Source: Corallococcus sp. (GTDB lineage Bacteria > Bacillota > Clostridia > Christensenellales > CAG-314). From it: a stretch of DNA of 64,000 bases. Below, in pieces: positions 1-8,387 of this stretch. Below the pieces are notes generated by a model that saw only the letters and a program-made list of their open reading frames with translations, ran no database searches and was not told where the DNA came from. A program made the translations under genes and the position numbers. Within the stretch, counting starts at the first letter, position 1, and every line of letters begins with the position of its first letter. The DNA lies in the NCBI GenBank assembly GCA_023665205.1, contig JAMPEJ010000005.1, forward strand, positions 1 to 64,000. Direction: 5' to 3'.

Positions 1-464
1 TCGCCGGAAGCGTCCCACACCACTTTGTAAAAAGACGTGCCGCAAACCTCGCTCCAAGCCGTTGCTTGACAAATGGCTTCGTCCAAGTGAGTTTTGTCGC
101 GCGCGCTGTCCAAAATACGTGTGGAAAGTTTTGCGGAATTAAGATCGGCGTCGCTGTTGCTGAAAGGGCGGGCTACGGGACGCGGACGAACTCGGTTCAA
201 ACGCGAAAGACGCGTTTCCACAATGGGAGCGATATGATTGTAAACCTGTTTTTCCTGCCAAAAGTAGTACTTTTCTTCCTGCTCGATAAGTCCGCGCGGC
301 GAAATTTGGCAGTATTGATTGCCCATTACGAAATTCATATTCAACTGCCAAGCAAGTTCGTATGGGCGGCGCATTTTCTGACGGGCTGCAAAATCCTGCT
401 GAACGTCCTTGACTATATCTTCGGCAAACCGAATACTTTGTTCGGCTTTACGCTTTTTATTCAT
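1..464 (-). CDS. Phage portal protein, N-terminal part (runs off the window edge)
   Basis: The first ~154 codons of a minus-strand gene that continues past position 1. ATG at 464 has a GGAGG ribosome site 8 bases upstream. The N-terminus is basic (MNKKRKAEQ), followed by a stretch that resembles the start of P22-type portal proteins: a helical region with WQLNMNFVMGNQY near residue 40, then YNHIAPIVETRLSRL and a proline-rich RVRPRPVARP segment, where portal families typically have 'N.I.pivetr.arL'. Portals form the dodecameric DNA channel at the capsid vertex and dock the terminase. Its place downstream of a terminase large subunit supports the call. The C-terminal two thirds are not visible, so intactness cannot be judged. 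Confidence 0.8.
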   Translation of the reverse strand, partial: MNKKRKAEQSIRFAEDIVKDVQQDFAARQKMRRPYELAWQLNMNFVMGNQYCQISPRGLIEQEEKYYFWQEKQVYNHIAPIVETRLSRLNRVRPRPVARPFSNSDADLNSAKLSTRILDSARDKTHLDEAICQATAWSEVCGTSFYKVVWDASG

Positions 465-678
465 AAAGTTTTGCCTCCTTTTGCTCTATTATCTTTTTTA
501 TCGTATTTTTGGGGCTTTTGGGCGGACGCAGGAGAGAGGCTTCCGTAGCAATCTTTTGCAAGCAATCGGCGCACAGAAAAAACTTACCTATCTTTCCCTT
601 TGCCGCAACGTAGCATTCCGCCAAGTTTTTGCAATCAGTGACGTCGCACTTGGTTTTTAGAGTAGTTTTGTTTAACAT
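457..678 (-). CDS. Small zinc-ribbon-like protein of the phage cassette
   Basis: A 73-residue protein with two cysteine pairs (CDVTDC near residue 11 and CADC near residue 36), the spacing of a small zinc ribbon, followed by a lysine-rich tail. ATG at 678 is preceded by GGAGG 11 bases upstream. Its stop overlaps the portal start by 8 bases, so the two are probably translationally coupled. No specific function is recognised. Small metal-binding ORFs between terminase and portal genes are common in phage late operons and may bind DNA or assist packaging. The reading as a real gene rests on the ribosome site, the overlap and the cysteine pattern. Confidence 0.6.
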   Translation of the reverse strand: MLNKTTLKTKCDVTDCKNLAECYVAAKGKIGKFFLCADCLQKIATEASLLRPPKSPKNTIKKIIEQKEAKLYE

Positions 679-728
679 TTCAAATCCATCCTCCTTTTGT
701 AGTTATTTTGATTTCCTATAACAACGAA

Positions 729-1043
729 TCAGTTGTCGGGCTCGGCAGCGGGACTTTGCGAAGACTCGGCGCTGTCGCAAATATTAAGCAATTGCATAAG
801 TCGCAATTTTTCCACTTGCAATTGCTCGTCCGTCATTGCGGAAACGTCCTGCATACCGTCGTCCAATTGTAAAAGCGCTTTGACTGCCGTCACGTCCGGA
901 TGAACGTTTTTGGTCACTATGCGCTTTTTTGCAAGTACCGCCTCGCCGTTTACGACGTTGTACTCTTCGGTTTTTTCCTTAAAGGAAAATCCTTTGGCTT
1001 TTTTCAATAAAATATCTTTGAGAAGTTGTTTTGTAGATTGCAT
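729..1043 (-). CDS. Hypothetical phage protein next to terminase (small-subunit candidate)
   Basis: A 104-residue protein with a clear AAGGAG site before ATG 1043. It starts with an amphipathic segment (LLKDILLKKAKGFSF), continues with a charged region ending in VHPDVTAVKALLQL, and finishes in an acidic Asp/Glu/Ser-rich tail. The 'ppDvtAvkalLel' pattern recalls small proteins found beside terminases in Firmicutes prophages, where a terminase small subunit is expected. That assignment is inferred from position and a remembered pattern, not from a diagnostic motif. It lies directly downstream of the terminase large gene and upstream of the zinc-ribbon and portal genes, consistent with one late operon. 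Confidence 0.6.
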   Translation of the reverse strand: MQSTKQLLKDILLKKAKGFSFKEKTEEYNVVNGEAVLAKKRIVTKNVHPDVTAVKALLQLDDGMQDVSAMTDEQLQVEKLRLMQLLNICDSAESSQSPAAEPDN

Positions 1044-1142
1044 TTTTACTCCTTTTACAACTATTGCAGACAGTCCTTAGCGTTTGAGAATGTGCGCATA
1101 TTCGCATTTTCAAAAAATCAAATTTAATAAACGTTTCCGTTA

Positions 1143-2564
1143 TCACAGCCTGCGCGATACGGAGTTTCTGCGCGCAAGACGTTCTTTATCCAACGTTATT
1201 GCACTTTTTACGGGTTTTAGCTCCGTTACGTCCGAAAGACTGCACACGTAATAGCGAAGTTCGTCCATGGCGTGGTCGTCGCGCTTGACCGGTACGTCTC
1301 CGTTACCCCAAAAGTATCCCTTTATTTCCCGTATCATGTTGGTACAACAGGAAAAAATGTACAGTTTTGGCGGACCTGAGGCAGGCTTCAATAAAGACTT
1401 GACTTTGCTTATTCCTGTGTACAAATCTTTGTTGACGCGCGGATTGACGGTAATGCCGTGTTCGGCAAACAGTTCCGCCACGCTGCGTTGGCCGTTTAGC
1501 GTGCGTTGGTTAGCCGCGCTGTCGATAAGCGCTTCGTACCGTCCGAATTTATCGGCGCGCCAATTGAGACGGGAGGAAATTTCCCGTATCTTTTGTGCGT
1601 GATACTCTACGCTTTGCTTTGCGGCGTACCACTCCGCCACAACGTAAACGTTGCCGTCGTAGTCTCTGGCATACCAGTGACAAGACAGAGGGTTGCTGAG
1701 CCCCGGATCGATGGACAGTTTGTCTTGCCATTCCAATGGTACGGAAAAAGGTTCGATCACGTTTGCCTCGCTAAACTCTGTGTACACCATGCCGCCCAAT
1801 GACTGAAAACGTCCAAAGCGACGCGCGTCCAGACTGTCGGCGGAAAGACTCTGCGACATTTCGGCTATTTCTTCGGCAGAAAGATACGGGTTGTCGCCCC
1901 ATTCCATAAATTCGCACCATACTTCCGGATTATTTTTTGCGTTTTGATAAATTTCTTCGTAGACCCAAGTAAGTCCTTTAAGCGGAGTCATAGTTCCGAA
2001 AATTTCGCCGCGCCGATCCAACACGCGCATGCGGCACTCTTCGTAAATATCCTGCGGCGGTTCCTCGTCGAACCAAACAAAATCCAACGACGTACCTTGG
2101 AACTTTTCCCGTCCCGCTTCGCAACTTTTGAAAGCGATTTTCGAGGTGCCGCCGAAAACGTTTTCAATTTCGATATAATCTATCACTCCGTGCGCCGGAC
2201 TGCGCTTTGAACCGCTGATCATAACTATTTGACGGATCCAAGCGGGATTTAGATAGTACAATATTTTTTGCTGAGCTACGTCGCGCTGCACCTGCTGCGA
2301 AAGCGATACTACCCAACAAGAGGTACTTTTACGGTTTGTTCTGAAAGGGTGAATTCCTCGCGAAAGCCATACCGTTTCCACCGCTCCGCACTCGGTCTTG
2401 CCGCTGCGGTTGCCGCCGAATACCCAACGGTTCCGTTTTGTGCACTTGTGAAAAGCCATTTGTTTTTTGTGAACTTTTTCGGCGTTATAACGCGCAAGCG
2501 GACTGTTTTTTCGTCGGTTTTGCTCGGCGGCAACTTCGCGCAGGCGTTCCAATAATTGTTGCAT
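1143..2564 (-). CDS. terL: Phage terminase large subunit
   Basis: A 473-residue DNA-packaging motor with both halves of the family intact. ATPase: Walker A GGNRSGKT at residues 50-57, Walker B VWFDEE at 163-168, and a coupling motif TMTPLKG near 191. C-terminal RNase H-fold nuclease: Asp285 in SIDPG, Asp347 in ALIDS and Asp433 in DHAMDE, the three metal-binding acids expected. ATG 2564 has AGGAAG upstream. Terminases cut concatemeric phage DNA and pump it into the prohead through the portal, whose gene follows downstream. Nothing looks degenerate, so the cassette may be functional; the rest of the structural genes would lie left of the window. Confidence 0.93.
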   Translation of the reverse strand: MQQLLERLREVAAEQNRRKNSPLARYNAEKVHKKQMAFHKCTKRNRWVFGGNRSGKTECGAVETVWLSRGIHPFRTNRKSTSCWVVSLSQQVQRDVAQQKILYYLNPAWIRQIVMISGSKRSPAHGVIDYIEIENVFGGTSKIAFKSCEAGREKFQGTSLDFVWFDEEPPQDIYEECRMRVLDRRGEIFGTMTPLKGLTWVYEEIYQNAKNNPEVWCEFMEWGDNPYLSAEEIAEMSQSLSADSLDARRFGRFQSLGGMVYTEFSEANVIEPFSVPLEWQDKLSIDPGLSNPLSCHWYARDYDGNVYVVAEWYAAKQSVEYHAQKIREISSRLNWRADKFGRYEALIDSAANQRTLNGQRSVAELFAEHGITVNPRVNKDLYTGISKVKSLLKPASGPPKLYIFSCCTNMIREIKGYFWGNGDVPVKRDDHAMDELRYYVCSLSDVTELKPVKSAITLDKERLARRNSVSRRL

Positions 2565-2756
2565 ATTTCAACTTCCTTAAAATTTGGTATTTGCTTGCAT
2601 TTTTCGTCAAAAAACATAGCGGCAAACGGTTATATAATTTTGTAAACGACCATACGGCAACTTGGCCGAAAACTTGTACGGCAATAAAGGCATTCCTAAC
2701 GGTTTGCAGACTTGCAAAGTTTTTAACAAAGCGCCGTACAGTAAGGAGAAAGGAGT

Positions 2757-3503
2757 ATGCTGAAATTTTTTTGTGTGTTTGCGTGCGCTATTTTGTGCTT
2801 TTGCACTTTTTTGCCGACAGACGCGTTTGCCGCGCAAGACAGCGTATGGGTACGCATTACAAAAGAAGGCGTAAATTTGTACGCAGACGAAAATGCAAAA
2901 AAAGTACTTTTTGTTTTGGAAAAGAGTTATTACTTGGAGGTTCTTGCCGAAGAAGGCGATATGTACCGGGTGACGGTAATGCAAAACCAAGTGGATTTTC
3001 CCACAATCAGCGGATGCGTTAGAAAAGACCAAGTAAAAAAGTGCGACGAAGCGCCCGTAGCGCCCTACTATCCCACGGTTAAAGTAAGCGTAGAAAGCGA
3101 CTCCGCGCAGATAAAACTGTCGCCTACTCCGTCTGCCGAAACCGTCATAACCGTAACCAATACACAAAAAATGGCTTTTTACGGAGAAATCTACCACTAC
3201 GACGACGTTTGGTATTACGTTTGTTTCTGCGGAAAGTTCGGTTACGTAAGCGCCGATAGCGTAAGTGCGCCGGTAATCAGCCTACACCCGACGCCTTTGG
3301 AGCAAACCGTTGTAGGACCGGTCGACCCGGGCAACAACGGCGAAACCAATAACAAAGGGGAAAGCGAGCAACCCAAGCGCAACGCTGCGGCGGAAATAGT
3401 GCTTATAGTGTTTGTAGTGCTGCTTGCAGTGGGCATATGTCTTGCGCTGTTTTTACCCGGAAATCTGAAAAAGAAAGGAGACGTGTTTGATCAAGACATT
3501 TAA
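2757..3503 (+). CDS. Secreted, membrane-anchored protein with SH3-like segments
   Basis: A 248-residue protein not assigned to a named family. ATG 2757 follows a strong AAGGAG site. A signal peptide covers about residues 1-26 (hydrophobic core, then AFAAQ). Two extracellular segments look like bacterial SH3 repeats (WVRITKEGVNLYADENA at ~28 and a second around 105-150 with GKFGYVS). A low-complexity Pro/Asn/Glu linker precedes a single transmembrane helix near 215-236 and a short basic tail. The architecture (signal, SH3-like modules, C-terminal anchor) matches the 622-residue protein at 4757, so the two may be distant paralogues that bind cell wall from the membrane. It interrupts the otherwise minus-strand phage-like cassette. 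Confidence 0.7.
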   Translation: MLKFFCVFACAILCFCTFLPTDAFAAQDSVWVRITKEGVNLYADENAKKVLFVLEKSYYLEVLAEEGDMYRVTVMQNQVDFPTISGCVRKDQVKKCDEAPVAPYYPTVKVSVESDSAQIKLSPTPSAETVITVTNTQKMAFYGEIYHYDDVWYYVCFCGKFGYVSADSVSAPVISLHPTPLEQTVVGPVDPGNNGETNNKGESEQPKRNAAAEIVLIVFVVLLAVGICLALFLPGNLKKKGDVFDQDI

Positions 3504-3587
3504 CGCGCCCTAAGGCGGCAAAGACCAAACTCCGATTGGGTTAGACCGTTAAATTTGCGATGCGACAAAAAAGTACGCCGCATTATC

Positions 3588-4076
3588 TTACATATTGCAG
3601 GATGCGCAGTACACGTCGAAAGCGTCCTCGAAACTCCGCTTTTTGAGTGCGGAATAAAATTCGGACAAAGCACAGTACACGACGGAAAACCATGCTTCGC
3701 GAGCGCCGGTAGATTGCAAATTTTGCGCAAAAAGCTGCCTGGCATAAGCCAACTTACGGTACAATGTAGACACGGAAACTGCGTACTTGCGGCAGAGTTC
3801 CGTCTTGGATACGTTTTTTACATAGACGGAAAAAAGCAACGCGCGGTAGCCGCCGGGCATTTTACCGAGCGCGTCCACTACCGCTTGGAAATATCTCTCG
3901 GTAACGTCGCGTTTGCATACCAGATCGGCAACTTTGCGCACTTGACCCAACGTGCCGTTTTGGAAATTCAGCGTACAAAAGGAAGAGAGCGCCAAAGTTT
4001 TGCATTCCTCGTCCAATTTTTTGGCGATGGCCTTGGCGTATCGAACGCTTTTGAGCACTGTCAGTTCGTTTTTCAT
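3588..4076 (-). CDS. Sigma-70 region 4-like helix-turn-helix regulator
   Basis: A 162-residue protein starting at ATG 4076, preferred over an in-frame GTG nine bases upstream because GGAGGTG sits 6 bases before the ATG. The middle of the protein (MPGGYRALLFSVYVKNVSKTELCRKYAVSVSTLYRKLAYARQ, written here only as a guide to ~residues 83-124) reads like sigma region 4: a proline-led helix, 'LxxxYxxxxSxxEL', then a recognition helix with SVSTLYRKL. No region 2 is present, so it is probably an auxiliary transcription regulator, as in phage late-gene activators. A LexA-type box lies 28 bases upstream of the start, which suggests DNA-damage control and ties it to the adjacent terminase cassette. Confidence 0.6.
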   Translation of the reverse strand: MKNELTVLKSVRYAKAIAKKLDEECKTLALSSFCTLNFQNGTLGQVRKVADLVCKRDVTERYFQAVVDALGKMPGGYRALLFSVYVKNVSKTELCRKYAVSVSTLYRKLAYARQLFAQNLQSTGAREAWFSVVYCALSEFYSALKKRSFEDAFDVYCASCNM

Positions 4077-4103
4077 ATTTATCACCTCCGATTTCGCATT
4101 GTG

Positions 4104-4117
4104 CGAACATTTGTTCT
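4104..4117. promoter_or_regulatory. LexA/DinR (SOS) operator candidate
   Basis: CGAACATTTGTTCT contains GAAC-N4-GTTC, the core of the Firmicutes LexA box. It lies between a possible -10 (TATTAT on the minus strand near 4130) and the ribosome site of the regulator starting at 4076, a position where a repressor would block transcription. Only one box is seen; binding is inferred. Confidence 0.5.
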
Positions 4118-4533
4118 AGTTTCGGACAAATAATATCACAGCAAATATGACAACAGTCTGTCAGTTTTAATTTTTTTTATTATAGAATTTTCTTTCAATT
4201 GTCGAAAAAATCCGATAAAAATTTATAAGGTTACCCCAAAAAAGGAATTTAGCGTTCGGAATAGATACGATAACTTGCTAACATGGATCACAGACTGCAG
4301 TCTGCCCTGCGCAATTTGCCGCAGAATAATTACAATACGTATGTCCGCATATGCGAATTTGTTATAAGAAGCATTGCCCGATAAGAATTTCATTTTCAAT
4401 AAAGCAGCGTGTAAAAAATTTCCGATTTCAAGCAAAGATCGCGGAGCGACATCGCACCGAAAAGGAAAACGCCGCACCGCTTACAGAACAAATACGGCGC
4501 ATAAAATGCAAACAAAAAATATGGTCAATTATG
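4118..4533. other. AT-rich intergenic region, no gene seen
   Basis: This stretch holds the upstream region of the minus-strand regulator and AT-rich sequence up to the plus-strand promoter at 4534. A short inverted repeat (GACA-N6-TGTC) lies near 4150-4165. No ORF with a convincing ribosome site and no recognisable RNA was found. Confidence 0.4.
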
Positions 4534-4562
4534 TTGAAAAATACAGTATTATTTGTTATAAT
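4534..4562 (+). promoter_or_regulatory. Sigma-A promoter for the 4757 gene
   Basis: TTGAAA at 4534-4539, a 17-bp spacer, and a consensus TATAAT at 4557-4562. Start of transcription would be near 4569, giving a leader of about 190 bases before the ATG at 4757. The leader contains GC-richer pieces (4625-4675) that might fold, but it did not match any riboswitch class I could recall. Confidence 0.65.
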
Positions 4563-4756
4563 AAGAACTAATAGCGTTTAATATAGCCGATCGATAAAAA
4601 CTCATTTGTGCGAGCAAGCGAAAACAAACAATGTTCGCCTCACTGACAAGGCCGAGAACCGTAGGCGATATTTGCATTTACGCTTTATACGAGAAACGGC
4701 AAAATCGGTTGACAAAATACAAAGAAAAATTACTTGATGCACGTTGAGGATAAAAT

Positions 4757-6625
4757 ATGAAAAAAATACCCTTTGTTTGCTTGATAATGGCGATATGTCT
4801 TATATGCGCATTGCCTGCTCCGCTTGCTTTGGCTAACGACGCTACAGCAGGCGCTTCGGATTCGCACGTGTTTTTGACAAACCCCGTCGCCATTGCATCT
4901 GTCGGCAACAACGTATTTATAGCGGACAATTTGGAAAGCGACCACAGCGTAATTTTTTGCTTTGACGTCTCGGAAGACACTCCGATAAAAACTGCGGAAA
5001 GGGAATTTGACAAACACGTAGTAAACGTAGCCGAACTTAACGGCGAACTTGCAGTGATCTTTGCCGACGAAATAGTTGTTTATCCCGAATCTTCTTTCCT
5101 TCCGTCGCAAAACGAATCTGACGACGTATACAGCAACGTTTATGCCGTAAGCGGCGCAGTCGACGTTGCCTACGGCACCATCAAATTCGGTAACGGCAGC
5201 AGTTTGGACACCACAAGTTATATAAGCGCGGAATACGCCAAATATTTGGGAACAAGCGGATGGATAGACGTTTACAGCGAAAAAATTTCCGCTCCGAAAT
5301 CCGTAGCATATTTTGACGGTTACTTCTACTACGCTTTTGACAACGGAGTGCAACGCTACAACGGCATAGCAGATACCAACGATAAGTTCAATAAAAATCT
5401 CAGTTTGAACGCAGGGTTCGTTCCGACGGGCATCTTTACTTTCAATGCCGACGATTCGCAAAAATTGGCGCTTTTTGACGGAAAAAACGCCTTACTTGTA
5501 GAAGAGACCTACGACGGATACACCGCAGCAGCCGCGCTTTTTGAAAATAACGCCAATATTGTTGACGTTTGTTTTGCGGCAAACAAACTGTTCGTATTAA
5601 ACGACAATCACCGCGTAGAAATATTCGACCAAAACCCTGCCGCACAGGAAACCTTTGTTAAAACAGACAAGACTATCGGTACCGACACTATCGTTATCGA
5701 TCCGCCGACAGACTTTACGGCGTTTACCCTTGCAAAATCGCTCGGCTACCCCACCAACATCATATACAAAACCAGTAATCCCGAAACCGGAATTACCGAC
5801 ATAGTGACAGACTGCAAAAACGAATTTGTTATTTTGGACTTTGACGGCGCCGATGAAATAAACTACTATTACGTGATGTACGGTAATAAATTCGGTTGGA
5901 TACGCAAGAGCGCCGGAGCGACAACGCCGGAAAACGACGCGAAAATAGAAATTCTAAACAACGACGTGGGTACGGGCGGAGTGAAATACACTTCAAAATT
6001 CACCTCTCTAAACGCCGTATACGTCTACAAATTGCCGATGACCGACGGCGAACGGATCGTACTTCACCAAACGATCGATAACCCGATAGAGTTTACATTT
6101 TTGCAAAAGTTTACGGAAGTAAAAGCCGCCGGTACTACCGTTTGGTTCTATATCGAATACGGCGAAGAACAGCGAGGATTTATTTTGGACGGCACGTTCG
6201 GGCAAATCTCCAACAAAACTGAAATGAACGAAGGCGTACCTTGCAAAAGCAAAAAAATCAACTCATCGCTGTTTGAAGCGGTAAAAATCTACATGACGGA
6301 AGATCTTGCAAAAGGGCAGGAAATAAGCGACACTGACGGTAACGTAATAAAACTGTATTCAGGCGCGCACGTAAACGCCGTGGAAGAAAGAAACGGCGCC
6401 ACATACGTACAAGTAGAATATCACGGACAATACCGCTACGGTTGGATACCGACGGATAATTTGATTGACGTAAACCGCCTGACAACCAACGCTATTGTGG
6501 GAATTTCGCTTTTGGCTGCAGCTATTGCTTTGGCAATTACTTTGATTGTAGTGTTTACGGAACGCAGAAAACACAAACGCAAAAAAGCGCAAAAAAACAC
6601 AGAAGAAATCTCTGCCGAAGAATAA
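4757..6625 (+). CDS. Large exported protein: propeller-like and SH3-like regions with C-terminal membrane anchor
   Basis: A 622-residue protein of unknown function. A signal peptide spans about residues 1-26 (MKKIPFVC... ending ALA-ND). Residues ~40-310 show repeated short beta patterns such as 'VAIASVGNNVFIADN', 'SVAYFDGYFYYAFD' and 'KLFVLNDNHRVEIFD', as in NHL/beta-propeller proteins. Residues ~315-570 contain three or more SH3-like stretches ending in FGWIRK, RGFILDG and YRYGWIPTD. A transmembrane helix (~579-600) and a basic, lysine-rich cytoplasmic tail close the protein. It has its own promoter and terminator, so it is monocistronic. Together with the 2757 protein it suggests a wall-facing, membrane-tethered surface family; no catalytic residues are evident. 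Confidence 0.75.
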   Translation: MKKIPFVCLIMAICLICALPAPLALANDATAGASDSHVFLTNPVAIASVGNNVFIADNLESDHSVIFCFDVSEDTPIKTAEREFDKHVVNVAELNGELAVIFADEIVVYPESSFLPSQNESDDVYSNVYAVSGAVDVAYGTIKFGNGSSLDTTSYISAEYAKYLGTSGWIDVYSEKISAPKSVAYFDGYFYYAFDNGVQRYNGIADTNDKFNKNLSLNAGFVPTGIFTFNADDSQKLALFDGKNALLVEETYDGYTAAAALFENNANIVDVCFAANKLFVLNDNHRVEIFDQNPAAQETFVKTDKTIGTDTIVIDPPTDFTAFTLAKSLGYPTNIIYKTSNPETGITDIVTDCKNEFVILDFDGADEINYYYVMYGNKFGWIRKSAGATTPENDAKIEILNNDVGTGGVKYTSKFTSLNAVYVYKLPMTDGERIVLHQTIDNPIEFTFLQKFTEVKAAGTTVWFYIEYGEEQRGFILDGTFGQISNKTEMNEGVPCKSKKINSSLFEAVKIYMTEDLAKGQEISDTDGNVIKLYSGAHVNAVEERNGATYVQVEYHGQYRYGWIPTDNLIDVNRLTTNAIVGISLLAAAIALAITLIVVFTERRKHKRKKAQKNTEEISAEE

Positions 6626-6672
6626 TTTTTTCCACTTTCCCGAATTACCCTTAAACTGTATATATAAAAATG

Positions 6673-6702
6673 ACGGAGCGTCAAAGACGCTCCGTTTTTT
6701 GT
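6673..6702 (+). terminator. Intrinsic terminator of the 4757 gene
   Basis: ACGGAGCGTC-AAA-GACGCTCCGT is a 10-bp perfect stem with a 3-base loop followed by TTTTTT, 47 bases after the stop codon. Confidence 0.9.
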
Positions 6703-6854
6703 ATATATAAAAAATCAAATTGGCAATATACCGGACACAGATACCCGCACACTGCAAAAATTCCGTTCTACCGTGAAACGAAGTCTTTTTCTTAGATGGA
6801 ACGCATACGCACGGTTAGATTACACGCGGCCAAACAAGCGAAACGCCGCTTGTT

Positions 6855-7508
6855 CTAGTTGGACAAAGAACCGCCCGAACGGCAATTGAGTACGTCGTCG
6901 GCGAGCAGATCGATTTTGTTAGCGGAGACTTCGTAAGCGGTACGCGTGACCACTGTTTCATCGTCTAATTTCTTTTGATAATTTCGCGACTGAACGCGTC
7001 CTGTCAACGTTACGTGAGAACCGACCGGCAGATTTTGCGCAAAGCGGGCATTACGTCCCCACACTATGCACGGTATGTAATCGCTTTTGCCGTATTGACG
7101 GTTGACGGCTATCAAAATATCGCAAATTTCACGCTCGAAAGGAGTTTTGCGAAATACGGGCGGCTTGCACACGTACCCCGTAAGACTCAGCGTGTTGGGA
7201 TTGAGCGTTTCGTCAAAAGGCATTATATCCCGCGCAAAGACCGTAAGCATCAATTTGCTTCGTTCCTCTACCGTTTTGTTGTAACTGCGAAACTGTCCGC
7301 TTACCGTAATTCTGTTGCCGAGCGCCACTTCCTGCGTCAACAAGTGCTCGGACACGGAAACAGGCAACACGTCCTCCATACCCGAAAGGCGCTTGACCGC
7401 CAGAATTATCTCGTAGAACTTTTCGCCGTAAATCTCGTGCGAAAACGTAGGTTCGTTCATTACCGTCCCCGAGAGCGTCACCGTGTTGTTGAGCACATTT
7501 GTATCCAT
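6855..7508 (-). CDS. Tandem OB-fold single-stranded DNA-binding-like protein
   Basis: A 217-residue protein made of two similar halves. Residues ~5-95 (NNTVTLSGTVMNEPTFSHE ... GNRITVSGQFRSYN) and ~105-205 (NTLSLTGYVCKPPVFRKT ... GSHVTLTGRVQSRNY) each follow the SSB layout: a first strand 'n.v.L.G.v...p', then 'YEI.lAV.R..g..D..p..v' and 'G..v.v.G...sr'. Classical SSB has one OB fold per chain and an acidic tip; here two folds are fused and the tip DDDIPF is absent (the tail ends RSGGSLSN). It probably binds single-stranded DNA but is unlikely to be the main replication SSB. ATG 7508 has GAGGAAG upstream, and it lies 20 bases downstream of the deacetylase gene. Confidence 0.7.
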   Translation of the reverse strand: MDTNVLNNTVTLSGTVMNEPTFSHEIYGEKFYEIILAVKRLSGMEDVLPVSVSEHLLTQEVALGNRITVSGQFRSYNKTVEERSKLMLTVFARDIMPFDETLNPNTLSLTGYVCKPPVFRKTPFEREICDILIAVNRQYGKSDYIPCIVWGRNARFAQNLPVGSHVTLTGRVQSRNYQKKLDDETVVTRTAYEVSANKIDLLADDVLNCRSGGSLSN

Positions 7509-7528
7509 GAAAACTTCCTCCTCTTAGG

Positions 7529-8260
7529 CTAAGTATTGTTATTTTTTACTTGAGTTCCGTCATTTTTGATCGTGTAGTTATCTTTGTAGATAAGTTCGCC
7601 TATCGGACAAAATTTGATACCTTTGAGTTTGGCCCACTCGAATATCAGCGGTAACGCTTCGACGATGTGGTCGCTGTTGTTGTGACAAAGGATGATGTCT
7701 CCCGATTTTGCCTTTTGTACGCGCTCGGCAATTTGACCTGCTGACAATCCCTTCCAGTCCAAACTGTCTACGCTCCACTGTATCGGATACAATCCCATAC
7801 CGTCGCAAACGGAAAGCAGCGTGTTGTTATAGTCGCCAAAGGGCGGACGAAACAACTTCACCTCTTTTCCGGTCAAATCGAATATCTTTTGGCAGGATGA
7901 CTTGAGTTCCGAGGCGCATTGCTCGGCAGACAAAGTGCTCATTTTGGGATGAGTGGCACTGTGCGTACCGATTTCAAAGCCGCGCGCATCTATCTCCTTA
8001 ACCATATCGGGGAACTTATCCATCCAAAATCCCACCAAAAAGAAGGTTGCTTTGACGCCGTATGCTTCGCAAGTTTCCATTATCTTTTGCGTTTTGTCGG
8101 CGCCCCAAGCGGCGTCGAACGAGATTGCGACGTAGTTATCGTCTCGCTCTACACAGTAGATAGGCACGCGCCTTTCGGCCGCGACGGCATACCAACCTAT
8201 GCCGCAGGTGGTCAGCATTGCAACCAAACAAATTGCGCACGCCGCAATAATCTTTTTCAA
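7529..8260 (-). CDS. pdaB: PdaB-like polysaccharide deacetylase (sporulation type)
   Basis: A 243-residue NodB-family carbohydrate esterase with an N-terminal signal/anchor helix (residues ~3-27). Motif 1 is SFDAAWG (~49-55) instead of the usual TFDDG, a variant typical of the PdaB branch (FDISWG in Bacillus). Motif 2 HSATHPKM carries the metal-binding histidines, and RPPFGDYN is motif 3; a late CHNN gives the last His. PdaB-type enzymes are exported and needed to maintain spores after engulfment in Bacillus. The altered motif 1 means that deacetylase activity should not be taken for granted. Symbol given by family resemblance, not by locus conservation. Confidence 0.75.
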   Translation of the reverse strand: MKKIIAACAICLVAMLTTCGIGWYAVAAERRVPIYCVERDDNYVAISFDAAWGADKTQKIMETCEAYGVKATFFLVGFWMDKFPDMVKEIDARGFEIGTHSATHPKMSTLSAEQCASELKSSCQKIFDLTGKEVKLFRPPFGDYNNTLLSVCDGMGLYPIQWSVDSLDWKGLSAGQIAERVQKAKSGDIILCHNNSDHIVEALPLIFEWAKLKGIKFCPIGELIYKDNYTIKNDGTQVKNNNT

Positions 8261-8387
8261 CCTTTGCCCCTTTGCTTGAATAATATTATACTACAAATAA
8301 CACCGCTTTCCCTGAAAAGTTTCGGTCTTGTTTTGTCGTTTGTTGTAGTTTATTGTCCTTTTTTGTCGAATATTCTATATCTACCGA

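Noticed and set aside
2607-3197. A 196-codon minus-strand ORF opposite the 2757 gene
   Set aside because: The plus-strand gene has a ribosome site, signal peptide and membrane anchor; the opposite frame is Phe/Tyr/Cys-rich without structure.
4570-4756. Riboswitch in the leader of the 4757 gene
   Set aside because: Foldable GC-richer segments exist, but no conserved core of any riboswitch class I know could be placed.
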